Of a DNA stretch of 64,000 nucleotides, positions 43,244-53,100 are shown piece after piece. Source of the DNA: Myxococcales bacterium (GTDB taxonomy: Bacteria > Myxococcota_A > Polyangia > Polyangiales > Ga0077539). Location of the stretch: NCBI GenBank assembly GCA_016793325.1, contig JAEUKI010000039.1, forward strand, positions 1 to 64,000, read 5' to 3'. Positions within the stretch are counted from its first letter, which is position 1, and every line of letters begins with the position of its first letter. Both the position numbers and the translations under genes were made by a program. The notes under the pieces were generated by a model that was not told the origin of the DNA, searched no databases, and worked only from the letters and a program-made list of their open reading frames with translations.

Positions 43244-44348
43244 CGCCTCGACCTTCGCTCGCTCGCTGAGGAACCTGCAACACCGTTCGAAACCGTCCTT
43301 GCTCGTCGCGCCCGTGATCGAGCGACGCGCCCTCGCCGTAGAGCAGCCGCACGCGCTCGCGAAGGTCGCGCATCGACGTTCCGCTCCCTCGGCGGACACC
43401 CGCAGAGGCAGGGAGGTCGTTGCTCACGCACACCGCGAGTGAATCGCCGTTCAGCGCGGCGTCGACGCGGACGACGGTGATCCCCGAGCGCTGCGCGACG
43501 CCGTGCGTGATCGCGTTTTCGACGATCGGCTGCAAGCTCATCGAAGGAAGCGTCGAGCGCGCGACCGCGTCGTCGACGTTCCACTCGATCGAGAGGCGCG
43601 AGCCGAAGCGAGCCTTGGCGACCGCGAGGTAGCCGCGCGCCATCTCGAGCTCGTCCGTGGCCTTCGCCAGCGGCGTCTCTGCAGCGGTGAGCGCGTAGCG
43701 GTAGAGCGCGGTCAGGCGCTCGAGCGTCGCCTCTGCGTCCGCGGGCGATTTCGCGAGCAGCTCGAGCACCGCGTCCAAGCTGTTGAACAAGAAGTGCGGG
43801 TTCGTTCGGGTCTGTAGCGCTTCGAGCTTCGCGAGCGCCTCGCGGTGGCGCGACTGGATCGAAGCGAGCCGCGCAGCGTTGGCCATCACTCGAAACCGTT
43901 GCACGACGAGCGAGATCGCGACGTACAGCCCCGCCAAGAGGGCGGTGCGCACGAAGAGCACCCGCAGGTCTGCCGTCAGTCGCGGGTCGAGCGCACGCCA
44001 CAACGGAGACAAGCCGAACGTGACCGCCGCCGCGACGACCAACACCAGCGCGATCACCAACGACGCCCGCGCGCGCACCGAGACGCCGGCGTGAAGCGCG
44101 CGTCGGTCGCACGCGTTGATCGCGAAGTGCGTCGCGCTCCCGTTGCACATCGAGAAGAGCCAAATCGTCGCGACCGATCGCGCGGACTCGCGCGCGGTGC
44201 TCGCGAGGTCTTGTGGGTCCGGGTCGAGCAACAACGCGATGAGCGGCGGCGTCACCGCGAGCGCCAACAAGCCTCCCTTCGGCAGGAGCGGCTCGTTCGC
44301 TGTCGGGAGCAGCGATCCCCGCGGAGAGTCGTCGAACGCAGCCTGCAA
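43224..44348 (-). CDS. LytS/YehU-type sensor histidine kinase
   Basis: About 374 residues. No ATG or GTG is available in frame before the first helix, so the TTG at 44348 is the best start and is uncertain. Four hydrophobic segments are visible (LLALAVTPPLIALLL, RSVATIWLFSMC, SLVIALVLVVAAAVTF, TALLAGLYVAISLVV). The cytoplasmic part has the His_kinase motif RTNPHFLFNSLDAV (phospho-acceptor His) and the ATPase N-box SLQPIVENAITHGV, then GTSMRDLRERVRLLYG. There is no separate sensor domain; sensing would be in or near the membrane. It overlaps the LytTR gene, the classic pair. Confidence 0.85.
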   Translation of the reverse strand: MQAAFDDSPRGSLLPTANEPLLPKGGLLALAVTPPLIALLLDPDPQDLASTARESARSVATIWLFSMCNGSATHFAINACDRRALHAGVSVRARASLVIALVLVVAAAVTFGLSPLWRALDPRLTADLRVLFVRTALLAGLYVAISLVVQRFRVMANAARLASIQSRHREALAKLEALQTRTNPHFLFNSLDAVLELLAKSPADAEATLERLTALYRYALTAAETPLAKATDELEMARGYLAVAKARFGSRLSIEWNVDDAVARSTLPSMSLQPIVENAITHGVAQRSGITVVRVDAALNGDSLAVCVSNDLPASAGVRRGSGTSMRDLRERVRLLYGEGASLDHGRDEQGRFRTVLQVPQRASEGRGDARADR

Positions 44349-44407
44349 GCGATTGCGCAGAGTATACCGGCAAACGCGCGACGAGCGCGGCGCGACAGGG
44401 CGCGTCG

Positions 44408-46450
44408 CTACCTTCGCCCGAGCATCACGTCGTCGAAGAAGCGCACGAGCTCGCCGTACGCGCGGATGCGATTCTCGCGACGCGCGACGCCGTGGCCCTC
44501 GTTTTCGAAGCGGATGTACTCGATCGTTCGGCTGCGCGCGCGCAGGGCCGCCACGATCTGCTCGGCTTCGCCCACGGGGACGCGCGGGTCGCGCGCGCCG
44601 TGGATCACCATCAACGGCGTGGTGATGCGATCGACGCGGTGGATCGGCGAGATGCGATCGAGCAGCGCGCCGTGGTTGGCGAGCGTCCCGTACTCGGCCT
44701 CGCGCAGGGCGCGGCGATACGCGGCGGTGTTCTGCAAGAACGTGCGGAAGTTCGCGATCCCGACGATGTCGCACGCCGCCGCCCAGAGCTCTGGATACAG
44801 CGTGATCGCCGCGAGCGTCATGTAGCCGCCGTACGATCCGCCCATGACCGCGATGCGGTTCGGATCGACGTCGGGGAGCGTTCGCAACCAGCGGTTCACT
44901 TCGGCCAGATCGCGCACCGAGTCTTCGCGGCGCTCGACGTCGTCCATGTGCGCGTAGCGCTTTCCGAAGCCGGTCGACCCGCGGACGTTGGGCTCGACGA
45001 CGATGTACCCGTGGCCCACCAAGAACTGCATGATCGGCGAGAACCACAGCGCGGATTGCGCCTCGGGGCCGCCGTGCACGTTGACGATCACCGGCGCGCG
45101 CGTCCCCGCAGGCAGTCCGCGGGGGCGGTACACGATCACGGGAACCTCGGTTCCATCGAAGCTGCGCACGCGCTCGATCGTCCCGTCGACCAGCCGCGCA
45201 GTGTCTACGCCCGCGTGATCGCTGTCCGTCAATCGCGCGACCGCGGCCGTTCGAACGTCGACGCGATACACCTCGTCCGGGAGGCTCCCGCGCGCGAGCG
45301 ACACGGCAAGCGAGCGGCCGTCTTGCGCGAAGTCGAGGCTCCAGATCCAGCCAGGCTCGAGTCGCGGTCGCGAAATCTCGCGCAATTGACGGGGATTTCG
45401 CACGTCGTACAGCCGAAGCTCCGACCGACCGTCGACGTTGAACACCACCGCGGCGGTGTTGCGATCGCCCGAGAGCTCGAAGTGCTCGACGTCGTGCTGC
45501 TCGTCCGTCACGAACGTGAGCTCGCCCGTCGGCAACGGTCGAAACGCGACGTTCATGAACTCGCGTCCCTTGTCGCTCACGACGAACACGCCGCGGCCGT
45601 CGCGCGTGAACCGCGGCGACGCGTAGCGCTCGTCGCCCGTGTGCTCGACGAGGTTCGTCGCGCGCCCGGCGGTCACATCGACGAGCATCACGTCGCTGTC
45701 GAAATTCGACCGCTCGTGAACGACCAAGAGCTGCCGACCGTCCCGCGAAAAGTCCTGCGCTTCGTTGTGCCCCTGCGCGTCGTAGAGCCTCCGCGCGGGC
45801 GTCCGCGCATCCACCGGCCGCACGTAGATGTCGAAGTCCGCGCCGTTGCGCTCGTTGGACGCGTACGCGATCGTGCGTCCGTCCTCGCTGAACGCGCCGA
45901 ACATGTTCTTCACGGCGCGGTTGGTCGTGAGCTCCGCGGGCGCTTCTGTGGGTCGCGCAGGGTCGAGCCGATAGAGCTGGACGTTCTCGTCGCCGCCGAA
46001 ATCACGGCCGAAGAGGATCGCCCGCGACCCCGGCGCGTACCGCGCGAAGTGCACGCGATCGTCGATCGTCGCGAGCCTGCGCCACTGCGCCTCGGGCACC
46101 GGCGCTGTCCCGACCGCGACCGAAAACGGCTGCAGCACCCCCGGCGCGTCCGACAAGAACACCAGCTGTCGCCCGTCACGCGAGAGCGAGGGCGCCGACG
46201 CGCGGTGCAGGTTCAAGAGCTGCTGCATGGGCGGACCGTCGAGCGGCCGCCACGCGGTCGGCGGCAACGGGGCGCGCGCAGGCGCAGCGTCACCAGCGGC
46301 TGCGGCGTCTGTCGCCGCTGCGACAGCGGCGTCCGGCGTCGACGGCTGCGGATCTCGAATACTGGGGTCTTGGCGAACGTTCTGCGAAGAGCCCGTGCAC
46401 GCGGCGAGCGTGAGCAGCGCGACCGCGGGGTAGCTTGTGGGTAGCTTCAT
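44408..46450 (-). CDS. S9-family prolyl-oligopeptidase lipoprotein
   Basis: 680 residues. The signal PAVALLTLAAC gives lipidated Cys18, then an Ala/Asp spacer. Residues 80-400 form a seven-bladed-propeller-like region (WD/TolB-like: 'SRDGRQLVFLSDAPG', 'FARYAPGSRAILFGRD', 'FSEDGRTIAYASNER'). The C-terminal alpha/beta-hydrolase domain has nucleophile MGGSYGGYMTL, Asp in HGARDPRVPV and His in NEGHGVARRE. It is a dipeptidyl/acylaminoacyl peptidase type, probably anchored facing the periplasm or outside. It lies 48 bases downstream of the M16 pair on the same strand. Confidence 0.92.
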   Translation of the reverse strand: MKLPTSYPAVALLTLAACTGSSQNVRQDPSIRDPQPSTPDAAVAAATDAAAAGDAAPARAPLPPTAWRPLDGPPMQQLLNLHRASAPSLSRDGRQLVFLSDAPGVLQPFSVAVGTAPVPEAQWRRLATIDDRVHFARYAPGSRAILFGRDFGGDENVQLYRLDPARPTEAPAELTTNRAVKNMFGAFSEDGRTIAYASNERNGADFDIYVRPVDARTPARRLYDAQGHNEAQDFSRDGRQLLVVHERSNFDSDVMLVDVTAGRATNLVEHTGDERYASPRFTRDGRGVFVVSDKGREFMNVAFRPLPTGELTFVTDEQHDVEHFELSGDRNTAAVVFNVDGRSELRLYDVRNPRQLREISRPRLEPGWIWSLDFAQDGRSLAVSLARGSLPDEVYRVDVRTAAVARLTDSDHAGVDTARLVDGTIERVRSFDGTEVPVIVYRPRGLPAGTRAPVIVNVHGGPEAQSALWFSPIMQFLVGHGYIVVEPNVRGSTGFGKRYAHMDDVERREDSVRDLAEVNRWLRTLPDVDPNRIAVMGGSYGGYMTLAAITLYPELWAAACDIVGIANFRTFLQNTAAYRRALREAEYGTLANHGALLDRISPIHRVDRITTPLMVIHGARDPRVPVGEAEQIVAALRARSRTIEYIRFENEGHGVARRENRIRAYGELVRFFDDVMLGRR

Positions 46451-46498
46451 TCGAGCGGGGGAGTATGCCCGAGCTTCACGCCAGCGCGAGCGGTTCGC

Positions 46499-48022
46499 TC
46501 AGCGCGAACACGGCCGGACCGCGTTCGAGACGCGCACCTCGCGAACGCCCGTGACAGCGCACAACGCCATCTCTTGTCCCGCGGGGGCTGCGAGCCCTAC
46601 CGCGCGAATCACCGTGGAAAATGACGTTCGAAACACAGCGCGCGCCCGCTCGAGGTCGAGCGCCGCGAGCGCCGCGATCGTGGCTTCGTCATCGATCGGC
46701 TCGATCGCGTCGTGCCTCGCCCACGCGCGAGCGTCGGCCCACCGCGCGCTGTCATCGGTCTCGATCAAGTCGATCAGCGCGTTGCGCGCCGTGACGAACT
46801 CCGCCGCGGCACAAGGGCTCGCGAGCGCGCGCGTCGGTTCACCGGCGAGCGCGTCGACCTTCGCCACGAGGTCGCTCGTCGAGGCGAGCGTCGAGGCGAC
46901 GGACAACACGGGCGAGCGCGGGTCGTCGTAGAGCGCCACGCGCACGTCGCGGGAGGCGCACCGCTCGAGCACTGGCGCGACAGCGCGCAGCGCGACGACC
47001 GACGCTGGCCGCCCGTCGCTCGAGAATGAAAACGCCAGCGCGAGGCCCGCGCTCGACGCGCTCTTCATCGACGCGCGCCACGTCGTCGCTGCGTCCGCCG
47101 ATGGCGCCGGAGGCTCGAGCGGCGCCACCGCGAGCCCGGGGCCGCGGGCGACCGCGGTCCATCGCTCTGCGAGCGCGCTCCGCGCGTCTTCGAGCGAGAT
47201 ATCTCCGGCCACGATGAGCGTCATCGCGCCTCCGCGAAACATCGAACGAACGAGCGCGCGCGGCGCCGGGTCGTCGGTCGTCGCGGGTCCCCACGAAAAC
47301 GTCGCAGCGGCGTCGCTCCATTCGCGCGGAGACCACGGCGCATCCAAAGCGCGCAGCGACTCGACCGCCGATCGTCGGGCGAGCACGAGCGCGTCGGTCG
47401 CCTCGGTGCGCGCGGGCATCGAGGACAACCGCCGCGCGACAAAGTCTCCAAACGTCGGAATCTCCCGCGACGGAGAGGGCTCGCTCGCGAGCTCTCCGAG
47501 CCTTCGAATCGCCGCGGACGCGTTGCGCGAGGCGACGTCGAGCGAGAGGACGAGCCCCTGTCTCCCTGCGTCGACCCGGAGCTCGGCGCCGAGCTGCTCG
47601 AGCGACTCGACGAACAGCGGCGCAGCGTTGCGTCGCGTGGCTCCGTTTTCGAGCGCGGCCGCGAGTCGAAGCGCGTCGCGAAGCCCGAGCCCCGCGGCCG
47701 GCTCGGAGCTCTGACCGCGCACCACCAAGCGAACGCTCACGGTCGACGCGAGCGCGAACCGTCGATGCTCGACGCTCACGCCGTTGGGCAGCGTCCATCG
47801 CGTCGGCGGAGTCGCAGCAGAGATCACCCGATCTGCGACCGACGGCGCGCTGAGCGCGACCGGCGAAGGCTCGCGCGCGTCGCTCGCGCCAGACGAGCGC
47901 GCGCTGACGGGCGCTCCTTCGGTCGCGCTCGCGCGGGTGTTGGTCGACGCGACCGTGCGCGCGCGCGGCGTACACGCGGACGCGATGAGCGCGGCGAACA
48001 CCGCGAGGCACGGGCGCTTCAT
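46499..48022 (-). CDS. M16-fold lipoprotein, zinc motif absent
   Basis: 507 residues from ATG 48022, which overlaps the preceding stop (ATGA). The signal MKRPCLAVFAALIASAC gives lipidated Cys17. The M16 fold is shown by 'WTLPNGVSVEHRRFALASTV', 'SLEQLGAELRVDAGRQGLVL' and the C-terminal half 'AMTLIVAGDISLEDARSALAER'. At the place of the catalytic HxxEH the sequence reads RLAAALENGAT, so none of the zinc and catalytic residues is kept. It is probably a structural partner rather than a protease. Its mate is the neighbouring M16-like protein. Confidence 0.82.
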   Translation of the reverse strand: MKRPCLAVFAALIASACTPRARTVASTNTRASATEGAPVSARSSGASDAREPSPVALSAPSVADRVISAATPPTRWTLPNGVSVEHRRFALASTVSVRLVVRGQSSEPAAGLGLRDALRLAAALENGATRRNAAPLFVESLEQLGAELRVDAGRQGLVLSLDVASRNASAAIRRLGELASEPSPSREIPTFGDFVARRLSSMPARTEATDALVLARRSAVESLRALDAPWSPREWSDAAATFSWGPATTDDPAPRALVRSMFRGGAMTLIVAGDISLEDARSALAERWTAVARGPGLAVAPLEPPAPSADAATTWRASMKSASSAGLALAFSFSSDGRPASVVALRAVAPVLERCASRDVRVALYDDPRSPVLSVASTLASTSDLVAKVDALAGEPTRALASPCAAAEFVTARNALIDLIETDDSARWADARAWARHDAIEPIDDEATIAALAALDLERARAVFRTSFSTVIRAVGLAAPAGQEMALCAVTGVREVRVSNAVRPCSR

Positions 48023-49194
48023 CGCGCGGCCTCCGGGGCGGTCGCGCGCGACGGACGCACGAATTGCTGATGGATCACGCGCAGGACGTCTTGCACGGTC
48101 ACCGCGTCGTATCGGTCTTCTTCGGTGAGCGCGAGGCGCGCGTTGCCCCACCGCGACTCGAAGCGCGCCCAGCGCAGCGCGAGCCGGTCGATCGAGCCCT
48201 CGCCCGAGCGCCACGCGACGCGCCAACGCTCGCGAGCGCGGCCGAGCTCGGCGCCGGTGATCCCTTCGCGGGCGAGGCGCGCGAAGAGCTCGTCCGCGAG
48301 CGCATCGAGCGCAGGCCTCGCGCCTTGCGGGTTTGTGTAGCGAAGCACGAGGTGAAACCGATCTCGCTCGAGCTCGTGATCGACGAACGAGTCGACGCTC
48401 ACCGCGCCGCGCACCGCGCGGGCGCCGAAGTGCGTCTGCAGCAGCGCTCGGCGGCCCTCTGTCATCGCCCACGAAATCAACTCGACCGCGTAGTGATCGG
48501 GCGCGCGATCGCCGACGACGGACCACTGACGAGACCACGAGCCGTCGTCGCTTCGCTGCCATCCCTCGGGCGGATCGCGGTCGCGAGCGATCGCGGGCAT
48601 CGTCGTGGCGCGCGAGGGGATGCGCCCGATCGTCCGATCGACGAGCGCGTCGAGCGCGGGCCCCTCGGCGGGCGCGATCACGACCAGCACCGCGTGGCTC
48701 GGGTCGAACGCCGCTCGGTGGGCAGCGCGCGTCGCCGCGGGCTCGCTCGCCGCGAGCGCATCGAGGCGCGTCGCCTCTCGCCAGAGCGCCAACTCGAGCG
48801 ACGCGGCGGGGGCGCGCGTGACGTACTCGACCCACGCGCGATCTCGCGAGACGGCGGTGCTGAGACCCGCCCGTTCGCAGCGCTCGCGCTCGATCGTCGC
48901 TTGTCGCGCGACGAGCTGCGAGAGGGCCTCACCGCCATCCGCGCGCGCGCTCCCCGCGGGAACGGCGAGGACCGTCGCCGCCGACGCCCCGCTCACCGTC
49001 GCGCTGACGACCGTCACGCCGTTCGCGAGCCGACGGGTCCGCGGCTCGACGCGTTGCTCGGGCTGCGGGCGGGCGGTCTGCGCGGGCTGTACGGCGGTTT
49101 GCGCGACGGTCGTCCGCGAGAACACCAGGGACGCGCTCGTCGCAAAGAGCAGGGCGTGGGCGAGGACGGTCGCAGGGGATTTCCGCTCGGACAC
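48019..49194 (-). CDS. Second M16-fold secreted protein, zinc motif absent
   Basis: 391 residues from GTG 49194, where a signal peptide begins (SPATVLAHALLFATSASLVF, cleavage near TVAQ). The M16 start 'RRLANGVTVVSATVSGASAA' and 'VLAVPAGSARADGGEAL' is clear. At the HxxEH position it reads QLVAR. The C-terminal M16 half carries 'RDRFHLVLRYTNPQGARPAL' and 'GITGAELGRARERWRVAW'. It is coupled to the following M16-like lipoprotein. In most bacterial M16 pairs one member keeps the zinc site, so this pair is odd. Confidence 0.8.
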   Translation of the reverse strand: MSERKSPATVLAHALLFATSASLVFSRTTVAQTAVQPAQTARPQPEQRVEPRTRRLANGVTVVSATVSGASAATVLAVPAGSARADGGEALSQLVARQATIERERCERAGLSTAVSRDRAWVEYVTRAPAASLELALWREATRLDALAASEPAATRAAHRAAFDPSHAVLVVIAPAEGPALDALVDRTIGRIPSRATTMPAIARDRDPPEGWQRSDDGSWSRQWSVVGDRAPDHYAVELISWAMTEGRRALLQTHFGARAVRGAVSVDSFVDHELERDRFHLVLRYTNPQGARPALDALADELFARLAREGITGAELGRARERWRVAWRSGEGSIDRLALRWARFESRWGNARLALTEEDRYDAVTVQDVLRVIHQQFVRPSRATAPEAAR

Positions 49195-49222
49195 GGTCGG
49201 CGTGGTACCGTCCCAGGCGGCT

Positions 49223-50155
49223 ATGTCGCAAGGCGGCGACGCGCGATCACGATCGGGAGTTCCCAACGACTCGCTGAGGACACTGAAGCTCGACGAGGGA
49301 GCGTCGGTGCGCGACGAGCTCTATCGCTCGATTCGCGACGAGCGGCGGCCTGTGCTCGTCGTGATCGTCGGCAACGAAATCGGCGCTCGTAGGCGGCTCG
49401 ACCACAACATCATCGCGGGACGAGCGCCGGACGCAGACATCCACCTGTCCGACGCTGGCGTCTCGTGGCACCACGCGCGCTTCGAAGACCGCGGCGACGC
49501 GTGGGCGGTCGTCGACCTCGGGAGCACCAACGGCGTGGTGATCAACGGCAAGAAGGTCACCGACGCGGTGCTCCATCCCAATGATCGAATCTCGCTCGGC
49601 CGTACGGTGCTGCGCTTCGAAGTGCAAGACGCGATCGAGGCTGCCTACGACGAGCAGATGGAGCGGCTCGTCAGCATCGACGACCTCACGGGCCTCCTCG
49701 TGCGCCGACGGTTCGACCGAGAGTTTGCGCTGCTCCTCGACGCCGCGAAGCAGCGCGGAGCTCCGCTCGGGCTGCTCGTGATGGACCTCGACGGCGTCAA
49801 GAAGGTCAACGACACCCACGGGCACGCGTACGGAGCGTTCGTGATCAGCGAGGCCGGCAAGCGCATCGGCGTGGTGCTCGCGAAGCGCGCGATCGCGTCG
49901 CGCTTCGGCGGAGACGAGTTTTGCGCGGCGCTTCCCGGAGCGGACGTCGAGCTCGCGTCGTCGATCGCGCACGAGGTGCTCGACGTGATCGGGACGAGCC
50001 CGTACGAGAAGGACGGGCTCTTGCTTCGCGTCGGCGTCTCGATTGGCGTCGCGGCCTACCCTCGCGACGCCGAGAATACAGGCACACTTTTTCAACGCGC
50101 CGACGAGGCGATGTACCGCGCCAAACAAGGCGGAAAGCACCGCGTGAGCCGCTAG
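49223..50155 (+). CDS. FHA-domain diguanylate cyclase (GGDEF)
   Basis: 310 residues from ATG 49223. Residues 64-130 are an FHA phosphothreonine-binding domain (IIAGRAPDADIHLSDAGVSW, HHARFE, DLGSTNGVVING). Residues 150-310 are a GGDEF domain with intact signature RFGGDEF (229-233), so c-di-GMP synthesis is expected. The RxxD inhibitory site five residues before GGDEF is missing (AKRA), so there should be no product inhibition through that site. It links Ser/Thr kinase signalling to c-di-GMP. It is divergent from the M16 pair and 28 bases before the zinc-ribbon/TPR gene. Confidence 0.93.
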   Translation: MSQGGDARSRSGVPNDSLRTLKLDEGASVRDELYRSIRDERRPVLVVIVGNEIGARRRLDHNIIAGRAPDADIHLSDAGVSWHHARFEDRGDAWAVVDLGSTNGVVINGKKVTDAVLHPNDRISLGRTVLRFEVQDAIEAAYDEQMERLVSIDDLTGLLVRRRFDREFALLLDAAKQRGAPLGLLVMDLDGVKKVNDTHGHAYGAFVISEAGKRIGVVLAKRAIASRFGGDEFCAALPGADVELASSIAHEVLDVIGTSPYEKDGLLLRVGVSIGVAAYPRDAENTGTLFQRADEAMYRAKQGGKHRVSR

Positions 50156-50183
50156 CGGCTCGAATGCGCCGAGGAACGCACGA

Positions 50184-53100
50184 ATGATTCAGGTCCGTTG
50201 CCCCAGCTGCCAGGCGAGCTTCGACACCGACGAGCGCCGGATTCCCAAGGCGGGCATGCGAGCGCGGTGCCCCAAATGCGGATCGTCGATCTTCGTGATG
50301 CCCGACGGGAGCGCGACGATCGCCGCGCCGAAGGCGGCCCCGTCCACGGCCAATTTGCCGAGCCCCGTCGGCGGCGCAGCGCTGCCCGCGCCCGCGGGGG
50401 GCGCCTCGCTTCCAGCAGTAAAATCAGGGGCGAATCTGTTTTCGCTCGACGACCTCCCAGCGCCGTCTGCGACCGATTCGCTGTTGCTCCCGACGCCGAA
50501 AGCGGGCTCGGACCTCGATGATCCGTTCGGGCCAGGGCTGCCCATTCCCTCGGGCGCGGCGCTCCCGTCGCCCGCAGGCGCTTCGCTGCCGTCGCCCGCG
50601 GGAGCTTCGCTTCCATCGCCTGCGGGCGCTTCGCTTCCGTCACCGGCAGGCGCAGCGTTGCCCAAGCCCGCGATGGGCGCGTCGCTGCCCTCGCCCGTGG
50701 GAGCGTCGCTTCCCTCGTTGGGCGGCTCGCTGCCAGCCCTCGGGGGCGCTTCGCTTCCGTCGCCGTCTGCGCCGCTGCCGGCGCCCGCAGCGTCGCTTCC
50801 CTCGATGTCCGCGCCGTTGCCCGCAGCGTCGAGCCCCGAAGCGCCGCGGCCCGCGAAGGCGCCTTTGGCCCCGATCGCGCTCGACATCGACCTCGACGCG
50901 CCGCCGAAGGGCTCACCGCCGAGCGCACCGAGCGGATTCACCCCGTCGATTCCCACGCCGAGCGCGCCGTTGGCAGCGCCCGATCCGTTCGCTGAGTCGC
51001 AAGGCCCCCTCTCGATGCCCAGCATCGAAGCGGTGAGGCCGCCGACGCCGAGCGCCGTGAAGCCGTCGTCCGCGACCGCGTCGCCCGCGCCGAGCGCGAC
51101 CAAGGCCGCACCGCGCCCCGCGGGTCCGCGCGATCTCGACCTCGACGCAGGGAGCGCGTTGCCGCCGCCGCGCGCGCCGTCGATGGTGTTCGAAGCGCCC
51201 ACGCCCGAGCCGGCTGCGATCGAGCCCGAGGCCCCGGTGTCCTTTCCACCGCCGTCGCGGCCGAGCATGCCGGGCATCGAAGTGACGCGCACCGCGCCAC
51301 GCACGCCCGCAGGCGGAACGACGCCGCCCAAGACCCCGTCGTCCATTGGTCCCGCCCCGGCACCGCGTGGAAATCAAGCGCCCACGCTCGCAGAGGGCTT
51401 CGACCTGCCGCTGCCTCCAGCGCCGACCGAATCGCCCGTGAAGCGCGGCGGGATGGGCTTCGGCGAAATCGATTTCGGCGGCCCCGAGCCTCGGCACAGC
51501 TCGCCCGGCGGCGACGGCGACGAGTTCGATCAGATCCCCGTCGAAGGTGACGGCGGCGCTGGATCGTCGAACAAGACCATCGAGACCGACGGTCCTGCAC
51601 GTCCGCAAGCCGCTGCGACCGCGGGGCCGCGACCCACGGGCGCGCCACGGACGTCGCAAGCCGCCGCGCCCAAGCGCAAAGGACTCTTCATCGCTGTCGG
51701 CGTGCTCGGCACGATCGTCCTCGTCGGCGCGGGCATGTCGTTTACGAGCCTCGGCGCGTTCGGAACGACGGCCATCGACCAAGCCCTCCACGGCGCCGAG
51801 CGCCGCGCCGCTGCGCAATCTGCGATTCAGGGCGCGCGAAGGCTCCTCGCGCAAGACACCTTCGGCGCAGCGCGACGCGCGTTGCGCCAGCTCGATGAGC
51901 AAATCGCGCGAACGCCGAAGGAGGCCGAGCTCCTCGCGTACTCGACCTTCGCGAACTACTTCGTCCTCGCGCGCTTCGGCTCGGACGCGTCCATCGCGGG
52001 CCGGGCGCGCGCGCTCTTCGAGAAGCTCCCCACGCTTCCGCCGGGCACTGAATTCGTGGGCGCAGCGCAAGCCGCGCGAGAGCTCACGCAAGGACACCCC
52101 GAGCGCGTCCGAAGACAGCGCGCGCCCGAGCCCGCGGCGCAAGACCTCGAGGTGATGGCGGCCATCGACGCCAACGCCCCCGACGCGCTCGAGAAGGCGC
52201 GCGCGGCGGCGACGTCGCGACGCACGCTGCGCACACGTTTTCTACTGGCGCGCGCGATGTACCTCAGCGACGACCGCCCGAGCGCCCTTCGCGAAGCCGA
52301 GTCCATCGTCGCCGAGTCCCAGCAGCACGCAGGCGCGCGCTTGCTCGCCGCGAAGATCTTGTCGACCAACCCCGAGCGCACGAGCCGCGCCCTCGCCCTC
52401 GCGCGCGAGGTCGAAGCGCTCGGACGCGACGCGGCGACGGACGAAAAGGTCGAGGCCGCGGTGCTCATCGGCGACGTCGAGTTCGCCGCGGATCGAGTCA
52501 ACCCCGCGCGCGAAGCGTACGAGCGCGCGCTCGCGACGGACCCCCGCGCGCCGAGCGCGCTCATCGGCGCCGCGCGGATCTTGTATCGCCAGCGGGCGTT
52601 CTCCGAGGCGCTCGCGAAGTTCACCGCGGCGGCGACGGCCGATCCCAACGACGTCGAGGCGGCGATCGGCGTGGGCATGACGTTCATCGCGCTCGGTCGA
52701 CACGCAGAGGCGCAGCCGAGGCTCGAGGCGCTCTCTCGCGCGCACCCCAACGACGCGAAGGTGCGCTTCTGGTGGGCCAAGGCGCTGCTCGCGATGGACA
52801 ACCGCCCTGCGGCCGAGCGCGAGTTTCGCGAGGCGACGCGCCTCGATGACACGATGCTCGAGGCGTACACGACCCTCGCGTCGATGCTGTTCGCCGCGCA
52901 GCGGCCGCAAGAGGCAGAGCAAGTGCTCGATCGCGCGCGGGGCCGAGTCGCGGATCAAGCCGCGATCCATCGCGCGCTCGGCGAGGGTCGCTTCGCGCGC
53001 GGAGACATCGCCGGCGCAGAGGCAGAGCTCCGGCAAGCCGTGCAGGGCCGAAGCGACGACCTGCGCACTCGCATGCTCCTCGCGCAGGTGCTCCGTCGCC

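Noticed and set aside
43231..44373. 380-codon minus-strand frame starting at 44373 as the real histidine kinase start region
   Set aside because: It is in a different frame from the kinase motifs (PHFLFN, N-box) and translates to Arg/Ala-rich sequence.
50556..50790. Tandem repeat in the zinc-ribbon/TPR gene as a CRISPR or mobile repeat
   Set aside because: The 24-base units are in frame, encode ASLPSPAG and differ synonymously; it is a coding low-complexity repeat.
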